DNA of 64,000 nucleotides, taken from the NCBI RefSeq assembly GCF_000204055.1, contig NW_006768807.1:531533-595532 (forward strand). Direction: 5' to 3'. The stretch is from Melampsora larici-populina 98AG31 (taxonomy: Eukaryota; Basidiomycota; Pucciniomycetes; Pucciniales; Melampsoraceae). The position numbers were made by a program, and so were the translations under genes. The notes below the pieces were generated by a model. It searched no databases. It had not been told where the DNA came from and worked only from the letters and a program-made list of their open reading frames with translations. Each line of letters starts with the position of its first letter. The first letter of the stretch is position 1. Of the stretch, positions 48,318 to 59,370 are shown piece by piece.

Positions 48318-50190
48318 ATGGCCAAAACTCCGTCTCGTTCTCAAGGGTCTCAAAGACCTACTCGCCAAAACAATGCGTCAGTTTGTTCGGTTTCAAAGGG
48401 TACGATTGCCACACCTTACTGATTAAATATTTCCTGTGCAGCATCACTGATCAACCCGAGGAACCCGAACCACATTTGGATATGGCGGAAAGACAACGCC
48501 TGCTTCAACCACTCGATTTCAACGATATCATCGATCTAAACGCCGGCGGAAGCAATACCACCTCCGGAATCGGAACCCGAGATCTGAGCGTTGAGTTTGA
48601 TTATAGCCATTCTTCTCCGGAAAGAGCAATTTGTAAGTAATCATCAAATGTGTCATTCTTGTCCTGAGCTGACATCTCTGCTTTCATAGCTGGTTTGCCA
48701 AAGCCCGAAATACCAACTGGTAAGCACCGTTATTTATTTGTTTGGGTCATTGTGCTGACTTACCCTTCTAGTTGCTTTACCTGAAGTGTTGAAGCAGAAT
48801 CTTCATCAGCTCACCGTCACTTTTGGGTTGTATACCCCCGAGGCAACCACTGGCCCGATCAAGGCCAACCATAAGACGAAGTGGATTCAACACCGATTCC
48901 CGGTAACTAAGCAACAATTCGACCTTTCGAAGACTTCTCTTGAGCAATTGAAATTGTACTTATTCACCATCGCCGACAAGATCTGTGATGATCCAGCTGG
49001 AGGTATGAGCGCTTTATTCAAAACGGCAGATGCCGAGAAGTTACTTTCGGTTGGTGTGTATGTTTTCAACCACCCTGTCTATGGGAAGGGTAAAGAACGG
49101 GTGGTCACCACCGATAAAGAGCTCGAGGAGTTTTATAAAGCGGTCAATGATGCACCAACTCAAGACGCTGGGATCAGCTTGTCTATTGATCATCCTGGCA
49201 AAGCAGCCCAACAGGTTCTTGGTGTAAGTGTCTTGACTTCCCTGCCTGGTCCGTATCTGGGTTTTTGTTAATGGTTTTCCCTTTCCCCTCAGGACCGCTC
49301 CTTGGCCCACGCTAAATTGAAAGCCACCAACTTAGTGAACAACGGACGACCCACTCCTGAGGATGAGCTGGCCCATTCCGATCCGGTCCCAAAGCGCAAA
49401 CTTGCGCTTAACGAGCTGGTGACTCACCATCAGAAAAAGGGCAATAATGCATCCGAGGGTTATCGCATTGTCAACCCCGACAACAACTCCTTGATCATGA
49501 ATTTGTCCTTTGAACATATGATCAAGTGGGCAAAGTGTTTAGTATGTCTTTCTTTTGCTTATTTCTTTCTCTTCCATTATTACGCTTCTTGAAAAGTCAG
49601 CATGCTAACTGATATCTTCATATGTTGCGTTCATTTGGGTCCAGGCCAAGGGAATGGCCAATGTGACCCTTGACATCCCTCCGAAAGGGCTTCCCGGTTT
49701 CAAGTGGCAGACTGTCAAACGTAGCCTGGCCCTTACCGCCCCTATGTTCTCTGCAAAGCGTATCAAGAAGGTCACTACCTCTGAGGTTACTCCTAACACC
49801 ACCTGGGGTTACGCGGAGATGCAGGGTGTCACCATCGACGTCGATCTTGAAGAGGCCAATTGACTTGCCCAGTTCTCGACTCTTAACGACTACATCGCTT
49901 TTGCTGGGGTGCCACAACACGAAGTCGAAGAAGTGATCGAAATTTTGGAAGAAAATAACATTGAGAGTTTTTATGCTTTCTTATTCCCTGATACTTTCAA
50001 CGCGCGCGACATGGAGCGCTGGACCATCCGATTTGGCACTGGCCTTAGATTAATGGAACATGCTCGACGTTACTACCTTCGTCTAGTCAATTTGGAAGAA
50101 GCCCGCCTCCGTCGCGAACCTATCATTGTCAGTGACTCGGACACTGACGACTGCTGCGATGTCAAGGTGATGCCCAAAAAAAAGAAATGA
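48318..50190 (+). pseudogene. Unrecognised multi-exon gene carried by the Tc1-like element, one in-frame stop
   Basis: Exons 48318-48376, 48442-48632, 48690-48719, 48772-49223, 49293-49541 and 49645-50190 join in frame. The only break is a TGA at 49861-49863 (EEAN, stop, LAQFSTLND); the frame then runs on to 50188-50190. Read to the first stop it is 399 residues, through it about 508. Features: Ser/Gln-rich basic N-terminus (MAKTPSRSQGSQRPTRQ), a folded-looking centre (LPEVLKQNLHQLTVTFGLYT, HPGKAAQQVLG, HMIKWAKCL), a C-terminal helical region (VEEVIEILEENNIESFYAFL) resembling a SAM-like helical bundle, acidic VSDSDTDDCC and a KKKK end. No catalytic motif recognised. It lies inside the inverted repeats, convergent to the transposase. 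Confidence 0.7.
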
Positions 50191-50582
50191 ATTGTGTCTT
50201 CTTATTCCCACTCAATCAGATTCAATACGTCGCTAACCGATTTAGCTAGTCTAATTTGTATTAGTTTGAAAATTTGATTGATTTATAAAAATCGTATTGT
50301 TGTCTCTATCTTCTCTTATCGTGATTGTCTTTCCACTCATTAAGAATTCAATACGTGGCTACACAAATATATTACTGAATTGTATTTGTCCTAGTTTTAT
50401 AATTCTTTTTGTTTTAAAAAATCGTATTCTCTCCAAAATCGTCCTATTAGTGATTACTGCTGACTTAGTTCTTGTCCAGCTATAGTATTGTGATTGTATC
50501 TTGTTGTCAAGCCCTGCCGTCTGTGTCTGAAATCCATCCTCAATGTTTGCTGTTCCAAACCTTCGCGCCCAGAGTGAGGTCA

Positions 50583-50956
50583 AACGACCAACCTTTGGTC
50601 GTTCTTCTCAGGCGAAAAAGCCTGAAGGAAATTTATAGCATTATAAGTTGGAAACTTATAATAGCATTATAAGTGTCCAACTTATAACGCTACTGCCTTT
50701 CGGCCTAGGCCAAACAATCGCTCCCACTTAGCGCCATTTCGCTTGCCCTTTTTTTTTGGGCGAGAAGGACAACGTAAAACTCATCATTTTAGGAGGTCAA
50801 ACTCATAAAATTATGAGTTTGAAGGTCATGCTTAGTGTCCACCATGATCTTGCAGATCATGGTGGACACTTTTGCTTAGCAAAGGCATCAAGGTAAGCAC
50901 GAGTTTGATTGCCAAGATGGATGTCGGAAGCTAGTTAACGCTGCAAGCGTTAACTA
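50583..50956. repeat. Cluster of eight DNA hairpins
   Basis: Stems: 50583-50603 (aacgacca/tggtcgtt), 50608-50625 (tcaggc/gcctga), 50640-50662 (attataagtt/aacttataat), 50663-50691 (12 bp, one mismatch), 50702-50711 (ggcctaggcc), 50797-50822 (12 bp, tcaaactcataa), 50834-50870 (17 bp, agtgtccaccatgatct, loop tgc), 50932-50956 (11 bp, tagttaacgct, loop gca). Stem sequences differ from each other. Position is between convergent genes. Confidence 0.9.
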
Positions 50957-51273
50957 ACTGAAGGAACCTCCAGTAGAATTTTTACGCGATCGAATTTATC
51001 GTGGACTCAATTGGAGACAAAATGACCTTTGATTTCAAACATATAAAGATTCGCGCACATTTGGAATAGCTTACTGGAGGACTTTGACATGTTTTTGGAG
51101 CAACTGCAAACATATTGTAAAACAATGAAGTTCTACACACGAGTTGGAAAAGCTTGCAGATAATCGATTGTTAACAAGTTGGGTGATTGTTGGATTACAA
51201 AATGAGCCAGACAAAAAGGGCTTGGATAACGAAAAGAAGCCCACTGAGCCAAAAGAAAAACGGGCAATTTCGC

Positions 51274-52429
51274 CTACTCATCCTCATCCTCATCAAAGCG
51301 TAAGTTATACCGATGCCAATAGTCGCAAGTGGTGTAGCCACTATGTGAAATTAGAGGTTGCAACAATTGGCGAGTCATCACTCGTGCCGCTAGTAAAAGA
51401 AGATACTCGGACTTGTCCCCTTCAAACAACCATCAACCTTCTCTTTTCAACCGGCACTTTGTACAGTGGAACGCATTTTCGATCGGGTTCATGTCGGGTG
51501 AATAAGCTGGCAAGTAGATCACCAGGACTCCAGCTTTTTGACAAAGCTCGAGGATTTTCCCACCGTGGTGAACCCGAGCGTTGTCCATGATAAGAACCAA
51601 GTTTTCAGCTGGATAAGGGTTCATTACTGGCAGCTAGGAAATCAATCAAAACAAAATCAGACCCATGAGGAAAGAACAACATCAAAAACCAAGACGTACC
51701 AAGTCATGCTTGAGAAACAACTCGACATCAATCCTGCGGACAGGACCTTCTAAGACGGTTCCAGCTATCATCCCCTGCTGGCTCACCGCCGGTAGCAATG
51801 TCCAATGTGAACGTTCAGTATACCGTTTTTCGCGAGCCGTTTGAGAACCATGTTTTGCGTAACTCCGTTTGCAAGAGGCGTCGCGGCCAACCACACCACT
51901 TTCATCTGAATTCGATCCGGTATTAGTATCATGTGCCTGTGTCCAGATAACGGAAGGACAACTTACCAATGAAAACTAGGCATTCTGGAGGAATGCCGGC
52001 GACCCGAAACATAAAATCCGTCCTTTCCTGAAGGGACTGATTGGGATGAACACCTCGGGTAATCAAGAGAGACATTCCTAATCGATTGTGGATTTCCCGT
52101 GTGATGGTTGCACGAGATACGTCTAAGCCAGTCAAGTTCAGGAGCTCGCGTTGCAACTCGTCCAAAAAGATTGAGGGGCGATCAGTCACAAGGTCGTAGA
52201 GGATGGCGAGATTCTCGTCTGACAAAGCATGCGGCCGGCCGATAGGCTGGTATGTTGCCGGATCCTTGATGACCCGGTTGGTGAGAAGAAAAAGTTGTTT
52301 CCATCGATAGATCGAAATCGGCGATATTGAAGTTCGTAAGCGCAAGTTTATTTCGGCGAGCGGGAGATTCTCCACCGCCAAATGAGTAGCGAGGAGCTTG
52401 ATTTGCTCCGAGTAAAGGATGAAACCCAT
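51274..52429 (-). pseudogene. Tc1/mariner-IS630-type DDE transposase with one in-frame stop
   Basis: Exons 51967-52429, 51700-51905 and 51433-51633 give 289 residues to a TGA at 51433-51435 (KREG, stop, WLFEGDK). The same frame runs 52 more codons to a TAG at 51274, through HSGYTTCDYWHRYN, typical of this family's C-terminus. N-terminal helix-turn-helix (INLRLRTSISPISIYRWKQL). DDE triad: D in FIGDESGVVGR across a splice, D in LIMDNARVHHGGK and E in YSPDMNPIENAF. Context ggtTGAtgg fits loss of an Arg codon. It would recognise the 115-bp repeats and insert at TA. Confidence 0.87.
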
Positions 52430-52645
52430 ATTGAGGGTTGAACGCAAGGTGGGAATGGATGGGATGAAACAAAAGCGAGTGGGTTACGGAATGCTGAGCT
52501 TTCGGCGTTGGGAGGGGGAGGGAGACACCGAAACGGTGGAAATAGGGTTCACCCCAACCCCCCAACCAGAAAAACCAAACTCAAACAAAGTTGATAAAAA
52601 AAGATTTACCAACAAGATGCACGATGTACTGCAGATCATCGAAGG

Positions 52646-52760
52646 CGAGATGGGCTATTGGACAGCCCGGCCAGTTTTTTTTTGGCCCGGTGCTGCGCCT
52701 CGCACGGGCCAGCTCTCGATTTTTTGATTCCTCAGATTTCAAGCCTTTTGAAATCTACTG
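52646..52760. repeat. Right inverted repeat of the Tc1-like element
   Basis: Inverse of 47903-48017; followed by TA at 52761-52762. Confidence 0.92.
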
Positions 52761-53059
52761 TATAATCTACCCCGACCAGATTCGCGAACTTATTTTTTAA
52801 CAGAGTTAAACGTCTGTAACTGTCAAGTTGTGAAAGTCACGATTATGGGTGCTTTTTTGACTTTTACGGAGGAGTTATTATTACAAATCATGATGTCTGC
52901 AAGATTTTTCAAATATAGACTGCAATTTTATACAATACAAATCGAGCCATGGAAATTTGCAGACATCTTCTTACAGTTGTTTTCTTTGCGATCTTTTGAA
53001 AATTGAAAACGATTGCAAAATTAAAGCATTCCCCACAAATCTCGACTTTTGCGGACTTC

Positions 53060-53114
53060 ACAAATTACAGACAATAATGTCTGCAAATGGTTGTTTGTAA
53101 AAATCTCGGACCCG
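53060..53114. repeat. Right terminal inverted repeat of the MULE
   Basis: On the minus strand CGGGTCCGAGATTTTTACAAACAACC..., followed by the 9-bp duplication gttttttac (53115-53123). Confidence 0.7.
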
Positions 53115-56100
53115 GTTTTTTACCCACACTATGTCTTGTCCTCCTGCATATGCTGATCTATATTCAGCCTCAGTAGTTGACATTGCTACACTCTGTTGCT
53201 TGTTACTCATCAGGTTAACAGTAATATCTCCTAACCTAGTCACATGTCCTCCTGTCAAACACCTGCTAACAGGACAAGATGCAAAATCAGCATCTGCAAA
53301 CACATTCAATTCCAAATTTTTACCCCCTAAAACTAATCCCAAATCTTGTTTTCCCTGCAAAAACCAAAGCACCCTCTTGAATGTGATCCAATGTACAATT
53401 GATAGTTCATTGAGAGGTTGCAAAAGTTGTGATACAACAAAAGACAAATCTGGTTGAGTTGCGTTCTTTAGATACATACATTTTCCAACAGTGTGTCAAT
53501 AACTTACACCTAAGTCCAGAAATTCTTGATTCTCTTTTGTAGATCCTGGAACTAAGTAAGTGTTGAGAATCAAAGGTCAACCCATGGGTTTTCAGTCAGT
53601 CATTCCGTAGTCCTCACATAGATCACAAATATATTGCTGCTTAGATAACATGATTGTTCTAGCTTGTCAATTTATAGTGACTTTCATTCCCGGGATGTAT
53701 TTGAAATCTGTGTTTTTGTCCATTTGAAATTTCTTTGTAATGGCCAAAGGGAAGTGTTTGAAGTCATCTGTGGCAATTACCATGTCATTGACTTGGACAT
53801 GGACAATATATTTCCATCCTGGATTGTGATAAATGAATACAGTAGTCTAGGGTCTTGAGGTGAAGGAAGAAGTGAGATTGTTGCAAAGAATACCTTCATG
53901 TTAAAGTTTTGAGTTCGGAGCTTGTTTCAAACCATATAAATCCTGCTTGAGTTCAAGAACTGTTCCAGGTGTTGCATCCTTGATGTCCATGCCTTTCAAA
54001 ATTCTCATGATTATCCTTTTTTCCGGCAAAGCGTTCAAGAAAACCACAACTGTATCCTTTTGGTACACATCAAGATTGTCTGTGACTGCCTCTGCACAAA
54101 TACTTTATAGATAAGCAACTCTAGCAGTGGGAGCATATGTCTCATTTTAGTCTTCTCCAAATACTTGAGAGAATCCTTGTGCACACAGCCAAGCCTTATC
54201 TAAATATTGCAATGTTGCAAGGTATACTTGTGTCAGTCAAGTTTTGTTACCTGTTGCTTGGTCCAATTCTTTTGATTCTGACGTTCAGTTTGTTTCTCTT
54301 ATACACCCATCCATTCCACATATTCTTTTGTGAAGGTGTGCTTTTATTCTTTTCTATAATTCTTTGTTGATTCACATCTAAAATATAAAAACGTACAAGC
54401 GACTTGTATGAAGTACTATTTAGTCCCTTTGCTCCAGTCCTCTTTCCCCCAGGTCAGCTTTCATGCTTTTTGGATGTTTCACTTTGAGCGTGATTGCATC
54501 ATGTTGCCTTTCTTAGTGTTACATGTGCTTTTCTAACGGTTCACATTCACCCAGGTGCTTCTTCAGTTTTTGAATGTTTCAGTTCTATTGTGATAGTACC
54601 ATGCCATCTTCCTTAGTGTTTCCAGTATGTAATTGCATTATCCTGTGCCATTATACTTTGTTAGTGCACACCTGTGCTTTAATCTTCACTTTCCAATTCT
54701 GCTTCTTTCTGATGTTTTCTTTTTTTCTAGTTCAATTGTGCAATCGCATTTCCTTTGTTTGGGTAACCTTTCATACTTTTATCTGAAATATCTGAAATAA
54801 TTGATCCCAATATTTGTGCCAGCGATGCTGTTGTTTGTCTTCCCTGCAAGGCTTGAGAGCAAGCTTTTCAGATCTTGACACCATATGTCATGTTTGAAGC
54901 CCGCTATACATTTTTTTTATTATATAAAAAGGTACCATCTCGCACCCATTTTGATTTCCTCAACCCTCCTAGCATATTTTCCCACCTCAAAGCTAATCCT
55001 ATAGCTCTATCTTGTATCCAATCTGTTAAGGCCCTGTACATTTCCTATTTTACTCTTTTTTTCTGGCCCCTTCTTCAAAGAACTACACTGTAATCCATCT
55101 TCTATCTGGATTATTTGTACCCGCCTACATTTGCTTCAATCTCTCACCAACCCTACAACCTCAATTTCTCACCAAGCCTACAACCTGTAGCTGTATTCAA
55201 TCTCTGTCTTTTGTTATCTTTCCGGTTACCTTCTATTCTTGTATGTAAAAGCCAGAGGAATGAGGGGAAAAAGTAAAGGCATGATTTAAAATCAGTGTGC
55301 AATGCTTTTTGAATTGTGTATTGATTGGATCAGGTAGGAAGGTGGGAAAATATTACTCTTGATGATCAAGGCTCTAGGAAAGTCACTTTGGGTGGTCAAG
55401 CCTTATCCGTTTTTATCTATTGGGAATGCTCACAAAAAGGCCAGCCTCCATATGGCCAGGACATTTATAAGCACCAATGTCCTCCAAGCCCACATGTCCC
55501 TTGAATTTGTTGAGGACTGCAAGTTCAAACACTGAGATCACAATTCAAATGTCTTGGACAATTCTGACAAAGGTTTGAGAAGCCAGTCAATACAGGCTTT
55601 AGGTTCACCTTGAGTAAGTCCATTTTCTGTGGCATCTGTTCCCTTCTTCATTCACTGCTCAAAGATACTGTTGATATTTCACACAGAATAATATAAAGCT
55701 CAAACAAGAATAGCGGAAAAATTATTTAACCATGAGTCATTTGAGTATTTGAATATGGAGAAAGGTTAAAGATTGTCTTTACTGGTATAAGCGGGGTGAC
55801 TTTTGCTTCTGGTTAAGTTGTGGAACAGTCAAACTGTGGCGGGCATGCCCACATGTTCCCTAGTCATTATAATTCAGTGGTTTTCTTGCCTTTTTCAATG
55901 CAAACATTGTTTGGTACTGCATTTAGCAAAGCACAGTTGCTTTTCCTCCTTTGCTTTTTGCTATGTGTCCTTTGTAGTTTCCTTAGTTGTTGTTGAAAAC
56001 TCAATTGCTTTCATTGTATGTGATATTTAGATGGTCCATACTTCAAGCCAATTACATATTCCATTTTTGTTTTTCTCCAAAGATTAAGTCTTTACTAATT

Positions 56101-58402
56101 TGTTGGTCCATTTGGTCACCAAAGGTATATCCATCCATTCAGCCAATTGCTACCATGTGTTCATTGAGCCTTTCTATTTGTTTATTCAAATGTCAACCCT
56201 ACCACGTCTTGTGTCTTTTGTTTGGTCTCTTACAATCCAACCAGCAATTTTGTTTTGTCTTTCTGCTTTGTGTCCATTTCTTAATTCTTTTCATGCTTGC
56301 CATAGATGATGTGGCTTGGAAGTGGTGGTGCTTTTATAACACCTGTTGCCTGATTTTTTGCTCACTTATGCTTAGCAATCAGGGTATAAAAATTCCAATC
56401 TTCTGTTGGTTTGTTTGGTTAAAAAACCATCACATCTCACATGCAAACTCCAATATCGTCACCATTCCTACCTTATTCTATTGCTATCACTATCCCATTG
56501 ATAATCTTTGGTATTGCTTTTTTGTATTTACCCACCTCTGGTTAAATAGCAAAAACAACTAGACTTGATTGTGACTTGTGACATGTTTGAACCTTCATAT
56601 ACAAGGTTGAATGTACCTTGGAGGTGTTCACAGGGGAGGGTTTTGAGAGCAGAGTGTGGTGAGATGTAATGTGTTTTTCAGCCCTATACAATTTGGTTTT
56701 TGGAGTTTCTGTTTCAGAAGGGCCAGGAACTCACATGCCATTAATTCTCCACCCTGATCATCTATTAAACCTACAATTTTATTTTTATGAAAGGTCTCAA
56801 CATTGTTTTTGAATTTTAAAAAGCATGAAAAAGTTTCTGATTTTGATTTCATAATGTATACATATTCATAATTGGTACAAGAGTCTGTGAGTTTGAAATA
56901 ATACTGTCCTCCGCCTTCAGATGGCACTGAGACTTTTCCACTTAGGTCACTGTGGACCATGTCTAGAGGAAATACAAAGGAGGGAAAATGGCCAGGATAA
57001 AGAAGACAATGACCTTTAGAAAGGCCACAGATGTTGTAGCTCCATTCTGAGGGTGGATTCACATCATACATTATCCCAAGGTGGTTGGATTCAGGATGAT
57101 CTCCGTGTCTGTGTAGCATATTGTAGTCAGAGATCGAGACATTGGAATGTGGGAACGGAGTGGAAACAGACATGTCTAAGGTGATTTTGAGCTTGATGAC
57201 CTGATTGTGAACATGACTGAAAAATTCTTCAGGTCCTGATTTAGTCATGATGATGTCAGCAATGTAATTTGAATGCTGTAAACATCCATCACAAGAGCAC
57301 CTGTGCTGATCAAGCAACATCCTAGTCCAGGAACATTCAGTGCTTCAAGGATAATCTTGTTGTCAGCACAGTTTCATCAAATGTTGTGTTTCCCAGCAAT
57401 CTTATAGACATTCCATTGGCCAGAGCCACAGTGGAAGAGATTGCTTCAAGTATTGTTCAAAGAGATCTCAATCAGGGGCCATATGATGCAAACAGCCACT
57501 TTCCAGCAAGATAGAGTTGTGGTTGGAGGAAATCACAACAAAAGCCTGTGCTTCATTGAAAGAAACCAAAACAACTGTAGCCAATACTCTGGGATGAGCA
57601 CTGACAGTTTGTGGTGGACAGAGATCAGGATTAACCTGATAACACTCAGCCAAAGTATGACTTTTGACATCAGTGTTATGTTGGCCATTGGAGCAGTAAG
57701 CAATGGCAGGACAATTGAAATGAAGAACACATTGAGTGGTAGATTGTTGTGAAGATCTAGTTTGATGTACAGCAAGAGCAACAGTGTTGTTGTGAGTTGC
57801 TTCATCCTTCATGGAGGATAAATGAGATTTAAGGTAAGTGAGAACCTGGTTGGTTGTTAAGAGTTTCTCCTTTTTTAGAGGGGTTTTAGTGGTGTCCATA
57901 GAAGGTGGAAGCTTTGTCACAATGGTGTCAACTAGGTAAGACTGAGAGATGTGTTTGATACTATCTATAGCTAACATCCCAGCTAAAACATGCTGAGTGT
58001 TGGTGATGTAGGTCTCAAGATTGGTGGTGACGATGAGATCACTGGATTTGAGATAGCTCTTGCTTGATTTTTGTCCAACAAAGATTGGAAGTGATCCCTT
58101 AGAATCTGATCTCAACAGGATCAGAAACAGCATACTTGGCAGTGAATTGGATGCAGTTGTCCAATTGATGAACCATAATGGATTCCAGCTGCCTTCTTTC
58201 TCTTGGTGCAGAATAAAGCAATAGCAACAGAAGCACCAGTGGTAGTGTTTTTGACAGGTTCAATTGGTGGTGTGTTGATGTTAATTAATTCTTTGCAATT
58301 CATTGTCATCAGATGAGCAATGATGTGACCTGATCACTTGACATAGTTGTTTTTAGCAAGTTTTGGAAAATGAGTTTGACCAGAGTTTGGGTTTTTGGTC
58401 AT
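53115..58402 (-). pseudogene. Copia Gag-Pol remnant
   Basis: From 58402 leftward: Gag start MTKNPNSGQTHFPKL with a TGA where copia Gags have NYVxWSGHI, then SGHIIAHLMTMNCKELI and the zinc-knuckle remnant. The protease-like LLESGCLHHMAPD has Glu in place of the usual Asp. Integrase shows MVHSDLSGKVSVPS and GLIDDQGGEL. RT shows GTVLELKQDLYGLKQAPN. RNase H shows VFADADFASCP and STTEAEYRSAYAGGQDIVW. Breaks are frequent; the 54240-56600 stretch is T-rich and barely codes, so it may contain further insertions. Confidence 0.8.
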
Positions 58403-58518
58403 TTTGAGAAATTGGCCAATGATAGTTGATGATGGTCAAATAAAGATTTAACAAATGTGATTGTTGCTTAAAAAAGAATAAGCTGGAGATAATTCTCAAC
58501 AACAACAACAGTGCCTTT

Positions 58519-58671
58519 AACAAAACAAAAGGATATCAAGTCTCACAACAGCAAGTTGACAAGACTCAATGGGATATGAAGAATGGCAAACCTCTAACAA
58601 AAAGAAAAGATATCAAATCTCATGACAGAAAGTTGACAAGACTTGATGAGATATGAAGGATGGAAAACCTG
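58519..58671. repeat. Tandem duplication, about 78-bp unit
   Basis: Two diverged copies: 58519-about 58592 and 58597-58671, sharing gatatcaa(g/a)tctca, agttgacaagact and gatatgaa(g)(a/g)atgg. It lies in or beside the copia 5' LTR. Confidence 0.7.
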
Positions 58672-59135
58672 AGGTTTTGGAAAAAGGAAACTAAGAGTGA
58701 ATGAAGTAGTAAAATGAAAGTAGTAATAGTATAAGATAGTATGTAGTAAAATAGTTGGTATCTTGGATAATGACAAAAGAAGTGAAAAACAAAAATCATT
58801 ATAACCAATGTAATCATTATCCCCAAACAGTGAGGAAAAAGTTCTCAAGGGAAACAAACAAGAGACAGTATATATGAGAAAAAATAGAACACAAAATTTG
58901 AGAACTTGACACAACCAACACCCCTGCATAACCGCTACCATCCAATACACTTTCACCCCTTTCTTGAACTTTCTCATTCCACACAGACAGTCAAGCTAAA
59001 GTTAATTCTTGCTTCCTTCTTCACTGCTACCTCAGTTCTACCAAACATTCAAGATGTGCTCTAAATTGGAACGATGTCACTGATGTAAATGTAACAACAC
59101 ATGAAATTATTGACTACATAAATCATAATTTAACA
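58530..59135 (-). repeat. Copia LTR-like block (inner end unresolved)
   Basis: On the minus strand it begins TGTTAAATTATG directly after the purine tract CTTGAGGGGGAG (59136-59147). The Gag start lies downstream, so this block acts as 3' LTR to the fragment on its right and 5' LTR to the element on its left. Confidence 0.6.
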
Positions 59136-59370
59136 CTCCCCCTCAAGATTTTCACTGTCTTAAGACTTGATCCCCACAATGCTTTTTTAGATGTCCCAGA
59201 TTAAAAATACACTAGTTTTACAAAGATTCTTTTACAAAAAACTTGCCAGAATTTTTAAAAAAGACACAAAAAAAATTCAAACCTGAAACCCCTAATGCCC
59301 AATTAGATGTACCTGCTCCTTAGCAATGTATTTGCTTCTTAGCATGATGCTGCTACACAACATTCAATTT
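59136..59370 (-). pseudogene. 3' end of a second copia copy
   Basis: The minus strand around 59370-59290 matches the post-stop end of the first copy near 41360-41290 (ATTGAAT-TTG-GTAGC, TCATGCTA), then runs to a purine tract. The rest of this copy is missing. Confidence 0.6.

Larger units (their letters stand above)
47903..52760. mobile_element. Tc1/mariner-like element with a second gene
   Basis: 115-bp inverted repeats (47903-48017 and 52646-52760) start CAGTAGATTTCAAAAGGC and are flanked by TA on both sides (47901-47902, 52761-52762), the Tc1/mariner target. They differ at only a few bases, including TCGA against TCAA. The element carries a plus-strand gene (48318-50190), a hairpin cluster (50583-50956) and a minus-strand DDE transposase (51274-52429). 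Confidence 0.9.
41667..53114 (+). mobile_element. Mutator-like element with GCM1/MULE transposase and peptidase
   Basis: Bounded by the 9-bp direct duplication gttttttac (41658-41666 and 53115-53123). Ends are imperfect inverted repeats: left GGGCAGCATGATTTTTACA, right complement CGGGTCCGAGATTTTTACA, then a shared TTTRCAGAC...GTCTGT hairpin word. A 9-bp duplication fits MULEs. Without the nested MITE and Tc1-like element it would be about 5.75 kb. Confidence 0.88.
41344..59370 (-). mobile_element. Degraded Ty1/copia retrotransposon, split by a MULE
   Basis: Minus sense. Gag begins near 58402, protease-like and integrase follow (56628-58130), RT near 53900-54200, RNase H at 53124-53480. The RNase H tail and pol end lie at 41344-41657, across the inserted MULE. 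Removing 41667-53114 plus one 9-bp duplication joins GGQDIVWVKN to LMKGMKIGQC in frame. An LTR-like block ends at 59135 (TGTTA) preceded by a purine tract, and 59136-59370 is the pol end of another copy, so the arrangement was tandem. No left LTR found. Many stops and frame changes. Confidence 0.8.

Noticed and set aside
50834..50870. CRISPR-like or terminator-like palindromes
   Set aside because: Stems have different sequences and no regular spacing, and the DNA is eukaryotic; recorded as a hairpin array.
54137..56562. Hydrophobic plus-strand frames suggesting membrane proteins
   Set aside because: T-rich strand opposite to a copia remnant; no consistent coding signal.
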